Source: an uncultured Ruminococcus sp.
GTDB taxonomy: Bacteria; Bacillota_A; Clostridia; Oscillospirales; Acutalibacteraceae
Direction: 5' to 3'
DNA length: 8,825 nucleotides
NCBI GenBank assembly: GCA_902773395.1
Contig: CACYEJ010000390.1
Location: 1 to 8,825, forward strand
The position numbers and the translations under genes were made by a program. Shown piece after piece: positions 1-5,079 of the stretch. The first letter of the stretch is position 1. Each line of letters opens with the position of its first letter. The notes below the pieces were generated by a model. That model saw only the letters and a program-made list of their open reading frames with translations, was not told the DNA's origin and searched no databases.

Positions 1-40
1 AATAAATCGGCGTTGTGATATAAAATTTTCCTTTACTCAT
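1..40 (-). CDS. metG: Methionine--tRNA ligase, N-terminus only (cut by window start)
   Basis: Reading the minus strand from an ATG at 40-38 gives MSKGKFYITTPIY, with the last complete codon ending at position 2; the frame is open to the window edge. The K-F-Y-I-T-T-P-I-Y string is the usual opening of bacterial methionyl-tRNA synthetase, which charges tRNA-Met with methionine in the cytoplasm; the next residues in the family lead into the HIGH ATP-binding motif, which is outside the window. A perfect AAGGAGG ribosome binding site (plus-strand 48-54) sits 7 nt before the ATG, and a strong promoter lies at 88-115. Only 13 residues are visible, so the call rests on that short motif plus the expression signals. 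The leader is only about 40 nt, too short for a T-box. Confidence 0.8.
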   Translation of the reverse strand, partial: MSKGKFYITTPIY

Positions 41-87
41 ATTTTTGCCTCCTTTTTGATGTTCTGATAAAAAATCCTACATCTATT

Positions 88-115
88 ATTATACCATTTT
101 ATTACAATAAATCAA
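88..115 (-). promoter_or_regulatory. Sigma-A promoter with extended -10, driving metG
   Basis: On the minus strand, -35 TTGATT (110-115) and -10 TATAAT (88-93) are separated by 16 nt. The -10 is preceded by TGG, giving the extended TGnTATAAT form. Transcription should start near 81, giving a leader of about 40 nt ahead of the metG ATG. The promoter lies only a few bases past the stop codon of the Nudix gene, so metG has its own start even if there is read-through from upstream. Confidence 0.75.
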
Positions 116-122
116 CACTTTT

Positions 123-668
123 TTAAATCGCTCCTGATTGCAGCAGCATTGCAGCCTTTAGAACAGCGGTTTGTGTCTTGCCGTCGAATATCTGATTATT
201 AAGAACCATTTCAACCGCCTTGTCAATTGGAATCCTCTCAACATTTACAAACTCGTCATCATCAAGCTGCTGTTTCTCGAAACGCTCCACCCTGCACATA
301 TACAGATGTACAACCTCTGTACAGAATCCCGGAGAAACCATTTGCGCTCCTAAAGAAATATAATTATAACCGACTGCGCCTGTTTCTTCAAGAAGCTCTC
401 GTTTACCGTTTTCGAGAGGAGTAGTACCCTTTTCGAGCTTTCCGGCAGGCAGCTCCAGCACAACCTCTTTAAACGGATATCGGTATTGTCTTACAAAGAG
501 CAGCTCATTCTCGCTTGTCAATGCGGCAATCGCAACGCCGCCGGGGTGTTTGACAACCTCACGCTTTGCCGTATTACCGTTGGGAAGCTCCGCCTCGTCC
601 AGCATTAGTTTAACTATTTTTCCTTCGTACAAGGTTTGCGAGGATAACGTTTTCTCTTCCAATTTCAT
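123..668 (-). CDS. nudF: Nudix hydrolase, ADP-ribose pyrophosphatase type
   Basis: This 181-residue protein has the length and layout of ADP-ribose pyrophosphatases (NudF/YjhB-type), which split ADP-ribose into AMP and ribose-5-phosphate in the cytoplasm using Mg2+. Residues 43-68 (GGVAIAAL...LLFVRQYRYP) form the usual strand ahead of the catalytic loop, and ELPAGKLEKG at 72-81 leads into the Nudix box ending REL-LEETG at 90-97. The metal-binding REXXEE core (R90, E91, E94, E95) is intact, but the first Glu of the GX5E part is Thr82. The ATG at 668 follows AAAGGA with a 10-nt spacer. The gene diverges from the M14 peptidase across 113 bp and precedes metG on the same strand. Substrate is inferred from family resemblance; another nucleoside-diphosphate sugar is possible. 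Confidence 0.88.
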   Translation of the reverse strand: MKLEEKTLSSQTLYEGKIVKLMLDEAELPNGNTAKREVVKHPGGVAIAALTSENELLFVRQYRYPFKEVVLELPAGKLEKGTTPLENGKRELLEETGAVGYNYISLGAQMVSPGFCTEVVHLYMCRVERFEKQQLDDDEFVNVERIPIDKAVEMVLNNQIFDGKTQTAVLKAAMLLQSGAI

Positions 669-686
669 ATGTAAACTTTCCTTTCG

Positions 687-709
687 TATCTGAATATTTA
701 ACTCAGATA
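687..709. promoter_or_regulatory. Perfect inverted repeat in divergent intergenic region (possible operator)
   Basis: TATCTGA (687-693) and TCAGATA (703-709) are perfect reverse complements separated by 9 nt, a 23-bp dyad between the Nudix gene and the M14 peptidase. It lies 18 bp upstream of the Nudix start codon. The size and placement would suit a repressor dimer, or a small hairpin in the Nudix leader. I see no convincing -35/-10 pair for either gene in this spacer, so the role is a guess. Confidence 0.35.
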
Positions 710-781
710 AATCATATAGTTTGTTTAAGTAAGACTTTTGCGGCGTGTATTTGGTTAATAAATCACAAAGGAGATAACAAA

Positions 782-1651
782 ATGGTTGAGCTTCAAATCT
801 TTAAAAATCGCACTCTCAGAAATTATCCGTTCGTAAAATGTGAAACAATCGGACATTCTCTCTGCGGCAGAGAAATTAACGCCTTCACCCTCGGCGGCGA
901 ATACGAAACCGTGCTGTACGTTGGCGGTGTTCACGGAATGGAGTTCATAACAACAAAGCTTTTGATGCAGTACTTCGCCACTCTTTGCGAACATTACAAA
1001 AGCTGCGAAAAGCTTAAAGGCTACCCAATCCGCAGCTATCTTTCCAACCGTGGTCTAACGGTAATTCCATGTTTAAATCCGGACGGTGCAGCAATCAGCC
1101 GAACCGGAGCAGCGTCTGCCGGAAGCTATGCGGAATTCGTGAACAACGCATCAAACGGCAATTCCACCATTTGGCAGGCAAACGCAAGAGGTGTTGACAT
1201 CAATCATAATTTCAATGCAGATTGGCAGCAAGTCAAGCTTTGCGAACAAACACACGGTATCACCTCACCATGTCCGTCAAAATTCGGCGGAGAAGAACCC
1301 GAAAGCGAACCTGAAACAAAAGCTGTTGCCGCCTACTGCCGAACACACAATATCCGCCATGCAATCGTCTTTCACAGTCAAGGCGAAGAAATCTACTACA
1401 CATTTGGCAGCAACACGCCCAGCCGCAGCTATGAGCTTGCAGCCGTAATGGAGAAGCTAAGCGGCTACACACTCTCCGAACCTACTGGAACAGCGGTAGG
1501 CGGCGGATTAAAGGATTGGATTATTGAAGAGCTGCACCTACCGGCATTCACCGTTGAAATTGGTTTAGGTGAAAATCCACTCCCCGATGATGACCTCGGC
1601 TCAATCTACAGCAAGCTTGAAGAAATGCTAACCGTAATGGCGATTGTGTAA
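782..1651 (+). CDS. M14 family zinc metallopeptidase (probable gamma-D-glutamyl-diamino acid peptidase type)
   Basis: This 289-residue protein carries the M14 carboxypeptidase fold motifs in order: HGME at 51-54 (zinc ligands H51 and E54), NPDG at 99-102, NARGVDINHNF at 134-144, third zinc ligand H198 in FHSQGEE, and catalytic E259 in FTVEIG. There is no signal peptide or membrane segment, so it should be cytoplasmic. In the classic carboxypeptidase motif the Asn-Arg pair binds the substrate C-terminal carboxylate; here it is N141-H142, a variant I associate with bacterial enzymes that cut gamma-D-Glu-diaminopimelate bonds. Peptidoglycan peptide recycling is therefore the likely role, by inference. 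The ATG at 782 follows AAAGGAGAT at 6 nt. Its stop codon abuts the stop codon of the convergent degV gene. Confidence 0.85.
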   Translation: MVELQIFKNRTLRNYPFVKCETIGHSLCGREINAFTLGGEYETVLYVGGVHGMEFITTKLLMQYFATLCEHYKSCEKLKGYPIRSYLSNRGLTVIPCLNPDGAAISRTGAASAGSYAEFVNNASNGNSTIWQANARGVDINHNFNADWQQVKLCEQTHGITSPCPSKFGGEEPESEPETKAVAAYCRTHNIRHAIVFHSQGEEIYYTFGSNTPSRSYELAAVMEKLSGYTLSEPTGTAVGGGLKDWIIEELHLPAFTVEIGLGENPLPDDDLGSIYSKLEEMLTVMAIV

Positions 1652-2524
1652 TTATCTCTGCTTACCCATAAAGTAAAGCACAACTGCACCCGGACCGGAA
1701 TGCGTACCGAGAACAGGTCCGATATCAGATATAACAAAATCTGTAATACCGAAATTTTTAGTAACCGAACGTGCAAGCAGGTCTGCATCTTCCGGACAAT
1801 CAGCGTGATTGATAAAAACTATATGATTGTTCTCAGGGTCATAATTCTGGCTCATCTGTTCAACAAGCTTAGCAATGGCGAGCTTTCTTCCTCTTGCTTT
1901 GTAGGCAACTTCAGCCTTACCGTCATCATTGAGCTTGAGAACAGGCTTAATATTCATAACCGAGCCGACAACAGCGGCAGTCGAAGAAATTCGTCCGCCC
2001 TTTCTCAAATGCTTCAAATCATCAAGGGCAATCCACGTACACACATTTAATTTAATACTCTCCGCATACTGGTATGTTTCCTCTAATGAAGCGCCCTCAC
2101 GCTGTTTCTGAACGCAGTAATAAATCAGCAGCGACAATCCCATTGAACCGCAAAGACTATCTACAGTGAGAATTTGTCTTTCGGGGTACTCATCAGCAAG
2201 CTCATCAGCGGCAATCCTGCCGACATTATAAGAGCCGCTCAGACCAGAAGAAAATCCAATATACAAGATATCCTTGCCACGGTCAAGCTCCTTTCTGAAA
2301 TAACGCAAAAAATCGTCTATTGACGGAGAAGCTGTCTTAACATCAACGCCGTTTCTGAGCAAATCGTAAAAGCTTTGATTGCCTACGTCAAGCTTACTAA
2401 GCGAGCTTGTAATAGTTTTTCCGCCAATAATTACCTTTAGTGGAACGGCACTTACACCGAGCTTTTCAGCCAAAGCTGCCGGCATATCGCAGCCTGTATC
2501 TGTAACAATTGAAAATGTACTCAT
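1652..2524 (-). CDS. DegV family fatty-acid-binding protein
   Basis: From the preferred start the protein is 290 residues, the normal DegV length. DegV (FakB-like) proteins hold a fatty acid and present it to fatty acid kinase FakA for phosphorylation and use in phospholipid synthesis; FakA is not in this window. Visible family marks are TDTGCDMP near the N-terminus (residues 8-15), the FSSGLSGSYN lipid-binding loop, the VDSLCGSMG segment, HLRKGGRIS, and the GPVLGTHSGPGAV stretch near the C-terminus. The start chosen is ATG 2524 (MSTFSIVTD), where AAAGGAG (2534-2540) lies 9 nt upstream and the length fits the family. Two in-frame upstream ATGs exist at 2530 and 2560. The gene has its own promoter at 2595-2623. 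Confidence 0.9.
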   Translation of the reverse strand: MSTFSIVTDTGCDMPAALAEKLGVSAVPLKVIIGGKTITSSLSKLDVGNQSFYDLLRNGVDVKTASPSIDDFLRYFRKELDRGKDILYIGFSSGLSGSYNVGRIAADELADEYPERQILTVDSLCGSMGLSLLIYYCVQKQREGASLEETYQYAESIKLNVCTWIALDDLKHLRKGGRISSTAAVVGSVMNIKPVLKLNDDGKAEVAYKARGRKLAIAKLVEQMSQNYDPENNHIVFINHADCPEDADLLARSVTKNFGITDFVISDIGPVLGTHSGPGAVVLYFMGKQR

Positions 2525-2533
2525 ATCCATATA

Positions 2534-2540
2534 CTCCTTT
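2534..2540 (-). promoter_or_regulatory. Ribosome binding site that decides the degV start
   Basis: AAAGGAG on the minus strand is 9 nt from the ATG at 2524 but only 3 nt from the ATG at 2530. A second, weaker site, GGGAG at 2566-2570, lies 5 nt before an in-frame ATG at 2560 that would add 12 charged residues (MRDEYQKKEYMD) not typical of DegV proteins. The 2524 start is therefore favoured, but the 2560 start could also be used. Confidence 0.6.
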
Positions 2541-2594
2541 TTTTGATATTCGTCCCGCATAGTTTCTCCCTATGCTGATATTAAATATACTTAT

Positions 2595-2623
2595 AGTATA
2601 ATACATCAAAAGAAATTCGTCAA
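2595..2623 (-). promoter_or_regulatory. Sigma-A promoter for degV
   Basis: On the minus strand, TTGACG (2618-2623) and TATACT (2595-2600) are separated by exactly 17 nt, close to the sigma-A consensus. Transcription should start near 2588, leaving a leader of about 63 nt before ATG 2524. Short palindromes sit directly upstream (CAATTAATTG at 2626-2635 and CTGAATAATTCAG at 2643-2655) and could be regulator sites, although such AT-rich palindromes also occur by chance. Confidence 0.75.
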
Positions 2624-2849
2624 TACAATTAATTGTTAATAACTGAATAATTCAGCTATACGTATATATTTGAATGTGTTCTGCAAACGGCGTTATTTTG
2701 TTGTAATAGAATTATTGCTGCTGCATGCAAAAATTTAAAATATGTTTGTTTTTCTTTGATTTCCTTCGTTTTTCTTTGTAATGCCTTCATATTCATCTCT
2801 ATCATTTTTAAAATTCAAAATTCCCTGTATCGGACAAATACAAACAAAT

Positions 2850-2884
2850 AACGACAGCTTTTTTATTAAACAAAAGCTGCCGTT
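2850..2884 (-). terminator. Rho-independent terminator after the 79-residue gene (possibly bidirectional)
   Basis: Plus-strand AACGACAGCTTTT (2850-2862) and AAAAGCTGCCGTT (2872-2884) pair along 13 positions with one G-U wobble around a short AT loop. On the minus strand the hairpin is followed by a T-rich run (ATTTGTTTG), and on the plus strand by TGTTTTATA, so it could stop transcription from either side. It lies 45 bp past the stop codon of the small gene and would end the metY transcript unit. Confidence 0.8.
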
Positions 2885-2928
2885 TGTTTTATACAATCGA
2901 TAAATCTAAAATCAAAGTACAGTAAAAT

Positions 2929-3168
2929 TTATTTAATATCGAAGGCATTCTTCAATATATCTATTAATGCTACAGCAGTATCCCTATCAATTTGTATTGA
3001 TTGACTAACACTATCATTAAATTTTCTTGCAGAGGTACCATATGTATCTATTTGGAAATATTGTTTTCCTCCGTTTGTAAAAACCGTATATGTAGCTTTG
3101 ACTGTACTGTGAATGCTATTTCTATTTTTATCGATCCTATTCAAATCGTCCATTGTTATTCGTGCCAT
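2929..3168 (-). CDS. Small conserved-looking protein of unknown function, AT-rich
   Basis: This 79-residue soluble protein has no signal peptide, membrane segment or cysteine. The central part reads as a strand-turn-strand block, KQYFQIDTYG (35-44) followed by VSQSIQIDRD (54-63), and ends in a helix (TAVALIDILKNAF, 64-76). From memory, small proteins with an FQIDTYGS...SQSIQ.D...A..L..IL pattern are scattered in bacteria, often as lone cargo genes with unreliable names; I cannot verify this and assign no function. It is well supported as a gene: AGGAG lies 10 nt before the ATG, and a strong terminator follows. Its GC content is about 32% by hand count against about 45% in metY next door, which suggests transfer. 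It lies 53 nt downstream of metY on the same strand. Confidence 0.75.
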   Translation of the reverse strand: MARITMDDLNRIDKNRNSIHSTVKATYTVFTNGGKQYFQIDTYGTSARKFNDSVSQSIQIDRDTAVALIDILKNAFDIK

Positions 3169-3221
3169 AGTATTCTATCTCCTGCATTATTGATAATACA
3201 AATTTCTATTTAATAATATTA

Positions 3222-4487
3222 TTAATCCAGAACTGCAAAAGCCTTGTCGAGGTCTGCAAGAATATCGTCAACATTTTCAAGACCAACCGAAAATCTTACC
3301 ATACCGGCTTCAATACCAGCCGCAACAAGCTGCTCATCAGTAAGCTGTCTATGAGTTTCGCTTGCTGGGTGCAGCACACAAGTTCTGATATCAGCCACAT
3401 GCACCTCGTTTGAAGCAAGCTCCAGAGAATCCATAAACTTCATTGCAGTTTCTCTGCCACCCTTGATAACAAACGAAATAACACCGCTCGAACCTTTCAG
3501 ATACTTCTCAGCCAAAGCATGATTTTCATCGCTCTCAAGCCCCGGATAGGTTACACTCTCAACGTGTCTGTTGCCCTCAAGATACTTCGCAACGGTCAAC
3601 GCATTTTCGCAATAGTTCTTCATTCTAACAGCGAGTGTTTCAAGTCCGAGGTTCAAAAGGAAAGCCGAATGTGCAGCCGGATATGCTCCGAAATCACGCA
3701 TTAGCTGCATTCTAGCCTTGATTATATACGCAGCCTTGCCGTAAACGTCTGTATAAACAATTCCGTGATAAGACTCATCAGGGGTTGTAAGCTCAGGGAA
3801 GTTTCCACTTTTCCAATCGAAGTTGCCGCTGTCAACGATAACGCCGCCGCACTGTACAGCGTGACCGTCCATATACTTTGATGTAGAGTGAGTAACAATA
3901 TCTGCGCCAAACTCAAACGGCTTGCAGAGAATAGGAGTAGCAAACGTGTTGTCAACAATCAGCGGAACATTATGTCTATGCGCAGCTTTCGCAAACTTTT
4001 CTATATCAAATACAGTCAATGCCGGATTAGCGATTGTTTCGCCGAACACAGCTTTTGTATTTGGCTTGAAAGCCTTTTCAATAGTTTCCTCATCGTCCTT
4101 TGTAGAAACGAAGATACACTCAATTCCCAGCTTTTTAAGTGTAAACGCAAACAGGTTAATCGTTCCGCCGTACACCTCGCTCACACTGATAAAGCTGTCG
4201 CCTGCCTGACAAATATTAAGGATTGACATAAGCGTTGCAGCCTGACCTGACGAAGTACACATAGCTCCGACACCGCCCTCCAGCTCGGCAATCTTCTGTT
4301 CAACAGCCATAACCGTTGGGTTTGCAAAACGTGAGTAAATCAGAGATTTGGTGGGTTCGTCAAATACGGAAGCAACCTCTTCTGTTGAATCGTACACATA
4401 AGTGGTACTCTGAACAATAGGTACTACTCTCGGTTCGGAATTTTTCGGGTGATAGCCTGCATGAAGGCATTTAGTTTCGTCTTTCAT
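3222..4487 (-). CDS. metY: O-acetylhomoserine sulfhydrylase (O-acetylhomoserine aminocarboxypropyltransferase)
   Basis: This 421-residue PLP enzyme of the Cys/Met metabolism family has the usual length for MetY, which makes homocysteine from O-acetylhomoserine and sulfide on the way to methionine. PLP sites are clear: YSRFANPT (51-58), the SSGQAA phosphate loop (79-84), stacking Tyr106 in SEVYGGT, Asp179 in VDNTFATP, Schiff-base Lys204 in HSTSKYMDGH, and R398 in RFSVGLEN for the substrate carboxylate. The insert FPELTTPDESYHG is typical of MetY rather than of cystathionine lyases. The ATG at 4487 follows AGGAG at about 10 nt. It is preceded by a long non-coding leader region with duplicated motifs. 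I could not recognise a SAM riboswitch or T-box there. A methionine gamma-lyase is the main alternative. Confidence 0.9.
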   Translation of the reverse strand: MKDETKCLHAGYHPKNSEPRVVPIVQSTTYVYDSTEEVASVFDEPTKSLIYSRFANPTVMAVEQKIAELEGGVGAMCTSSGQAATLMSILNICQAGDSFISVSEVYGGTINLFAFTLKKLGIECIFVSTKDDEETIEKAFKPNTKAVFGETIANPALTVFDIEKFAKAAHRHNVPLIVDNTFATPILCKPFEFGADIVTHSTSKYMDGHAVQCGGVIVDSGNFDWKSGNFPELTTPDESYHGIVYTDVYGKAAYIIKARMQLMRDFGAYPAAHSAFLLNLGLETLAVRMKNYCENALTVAKYLEGNRHVESVTYPGLESDENHALAEKYLKGSSGVISFVIKGGRETAMKFMDSLELASNEVHVADIRTCVLHPASETHRQLTDEQLVAAGIEAGMVRFSVGLENVDDILADLDKAFAVLD

Positions 4488-4514
4488 TTTTTCAATTCTC
4501 CTGATATAATAATA

Positions 4515-4603
4515 TTAACCCGTACAGCTCCTACTTCTGACTAAGAGTTTCAACACTCCGCAATAGAGCATATTTAAAACCGTACAGCTTTAATTCTGAT
4601 TAA
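4515..4603 (-). repeat. Duplicated motif in the metY leader (two copies, 60-nt spacing)
   Basis: The plus-strand core CCGTACAGCT occurs at 4520-4529 and again at 4580-4589, exactly 60 nt apart. In both copies it is preceded by TTAA and followed after a few bases by TTCTGA (4535-4540 and 4594-4599) and then a YTAA end, so the similarity spans about 28 bp. A GAGT/ACTC inverted repeat (4545-4558) lies between the copies. The position upstream of metY suggests two binding sites for a regulator or a duplicated leader segment; neither is proven. Confidence 0.6.
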
Positions 4604-4637
4604 AATTAATTAACTCTTTGTGATAATAAAATTTGAG

Positions 4638-4740
4638 TGCGAGGGTTTGAGGTTTTTTCTAAACATTTATATAGAAAAAATAAAAATATATAATATATAG
4701 AGATTTCTGAAAAACGGCTAAAACTATCTCAACCCTCGCA
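4638..4740. repeat. 103-bp element with terminal inverted repeats (MITE-like or structured RNA)
   Basis: The left end TGCGAGGGTTTGAG (4638-4651) and right end CTCAACCCTCGCA (4728-4740) are reverse complements except for one extra T. Inside lies a second perfect 9-bp inverted repeat, TTTTTTCTA (4653-4661) with TAGAAAAAA (4672-4680), then an AT-rich centre. The whole can fold back on itself. No target-site duplication is visible and it encodes nothing. It could be a non-autonomous mobile element or a structured RNA in the metY leader; the GC-rich ends in otherwise AT-rich DNA favour a conserved role of some kind. Confidence 0.65.
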
Positions 4741-4807
4741 GAAAGATGTTTTTGATTAAACCGGATTTTCAAATATGCCGCAATACACATTCAGACAAGT
4801 GATTATT

Positions 4808-4831
4808 ATAATAATATAATAATATAATAAT
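4808..4831. repeat. Tandem AT microsatellite
   Basis: Three exact copies of the 8-mer ATAATAAT run head to tail and then break off at ATTT. It lies in non-coding DNA between murF and metY and is likely prone to slippage; no role is evident. Confidence 0.7.
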
Positions 4832-4850
4832 ATTTAAAAATAAGATTTGC

Positions 4851-4889
4851 AGCTTGTCTTTCTCCGTCCGGCAATTCGCAAGCTCTTGC
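4851..4889. repeat. Overlapping inverted repeats
   Basis: AGCTTG (4851-4856) pairs with CAAGCT (4879-4884), while GCAAG (4878-4882) can instead pair with CTTGC (4885-4889). The segment is more GC-rich than its surroundings. It may belong to another dispersed repeat or a small structured RNA; the stems are short, so this is tentative. Confidence 0.3.
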
Positions 4890-4969
4890 CTGTTTTGCTT
4901 GGTAAGGAAAACATATTGTTATAGTGATTGCTTTTTTTGATACTTACTCTAACATAGTTTGTCTAGTTT

Positions 4970-5066
4970 CGCTGAGGGTAGTTTGTTTTTCTACGCTAAT
5001 TTGTTTCGTCAGCGACTGGGCTCTGCCCAGACCCGCAAACTTTTGAAAAAGTTTGATCAAAACTTT
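4970..5066 (-). terminator. Compact hairpin cluster after murF (probable terminator or dispersed palindromic element)
   Basis: Reading from murF outward, three 7-mers follow each other: AAACTTT (5060-5066), AAAGTTT (5048-5054) and AAACTTT (5037-5043), given in plus-strand form; the middle one can pair with either neighbour. Then come GGGCTCTGCCC (5018-5028, a GGGC/GCCC hairpin) and CGCTGA/TCAGCG (4970-4975 with 5009-5014) enclosing GTAG/CTAC. This resembles, from memory, a palindromic intergenic repeat common after genes in Ruminococcaceae-type genomes. It starts 14 bp past the murF stop, so a transcription-end or mRNA 3'-end role is plausible, although no long U run follows the hairpins. Confidence 0.55.
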
Positions 5067-5079
5067 ATATGCTAACTCT

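Larger units (their letters stand above)
2561..2928. other. AT-rich intergenic spacer between degV and the 79-residue gene
   Basis: This 368-nt stretch holds the degV promoter, three short palindromes upstream of it (CAATTAATTG, CTGAATAATTCAG, TATACGTATA between 2626 and 2666), a duplicated GTTTTTCTTTG motif (2748-2758 and 2768-2778) and the terminator at 2850-2884. A minus-strand open frame of 49 codons (2656-2805) has no ribosome binding site. I see no RNA gene. Confidence 0.6.
4488..5079. other. 592-nt non-coding region rich in repeats and inverted repeats
   Basis: No credible protein gene was found on either strand. From left to right it holds the metY ribosome binding site, a duplicated motif (4515-4603), a 103-bp element with terminal inverted repeats (4638-4740), three tandem copies of ATAATAAT (4808-4831), overlapping inverted repeats at 4851-4889, and a compact set of hairpins (4970-5066) just after murF. 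The metY promoter should lie here, but no convincing -35/-10 pair was seen. Confidence 0.7.

Noticed and set aside
2656..2805. Minus-strand open frame of 49 codons (MIEMNMKALQRK...) in the degV upstream spacer
   Set aside because: There is no ribosome binding site before any of its three early ATGs, it lies between a terminator and a promoter, and the sequence resembles translated AT-rich spacer. A decayed gene cannot be excluded.
3210..3225. Perfect 16-bp palindrome TTAATAATATTATTAA at the metY stop codon
   Set aside because: It is entirely A/T, has no U run, and would make a very weak hairpin, so it is not supported as a terminator.
3888..4226. Plus-strand frames of 112 and 95 codons opposite metY
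   Set aside because: Both overlap well-supported metY sequence in antisense, with no ribosome binding site or family resemblance.
4488..4800. SAM riboswitch or T-box ahead of metY
   Set aside because: Neither the conserved SAM-I core nor a T-box sequence with terminator/antiterminator could be recognised by eye. A covariance search would be decisive.
4808..4831. CRISPR-like or origin-type repeat array
   Set aside because: It is only three 8-bp AT units without spacers, DnaA boxes or other array features; a simple microsatellite explains it.
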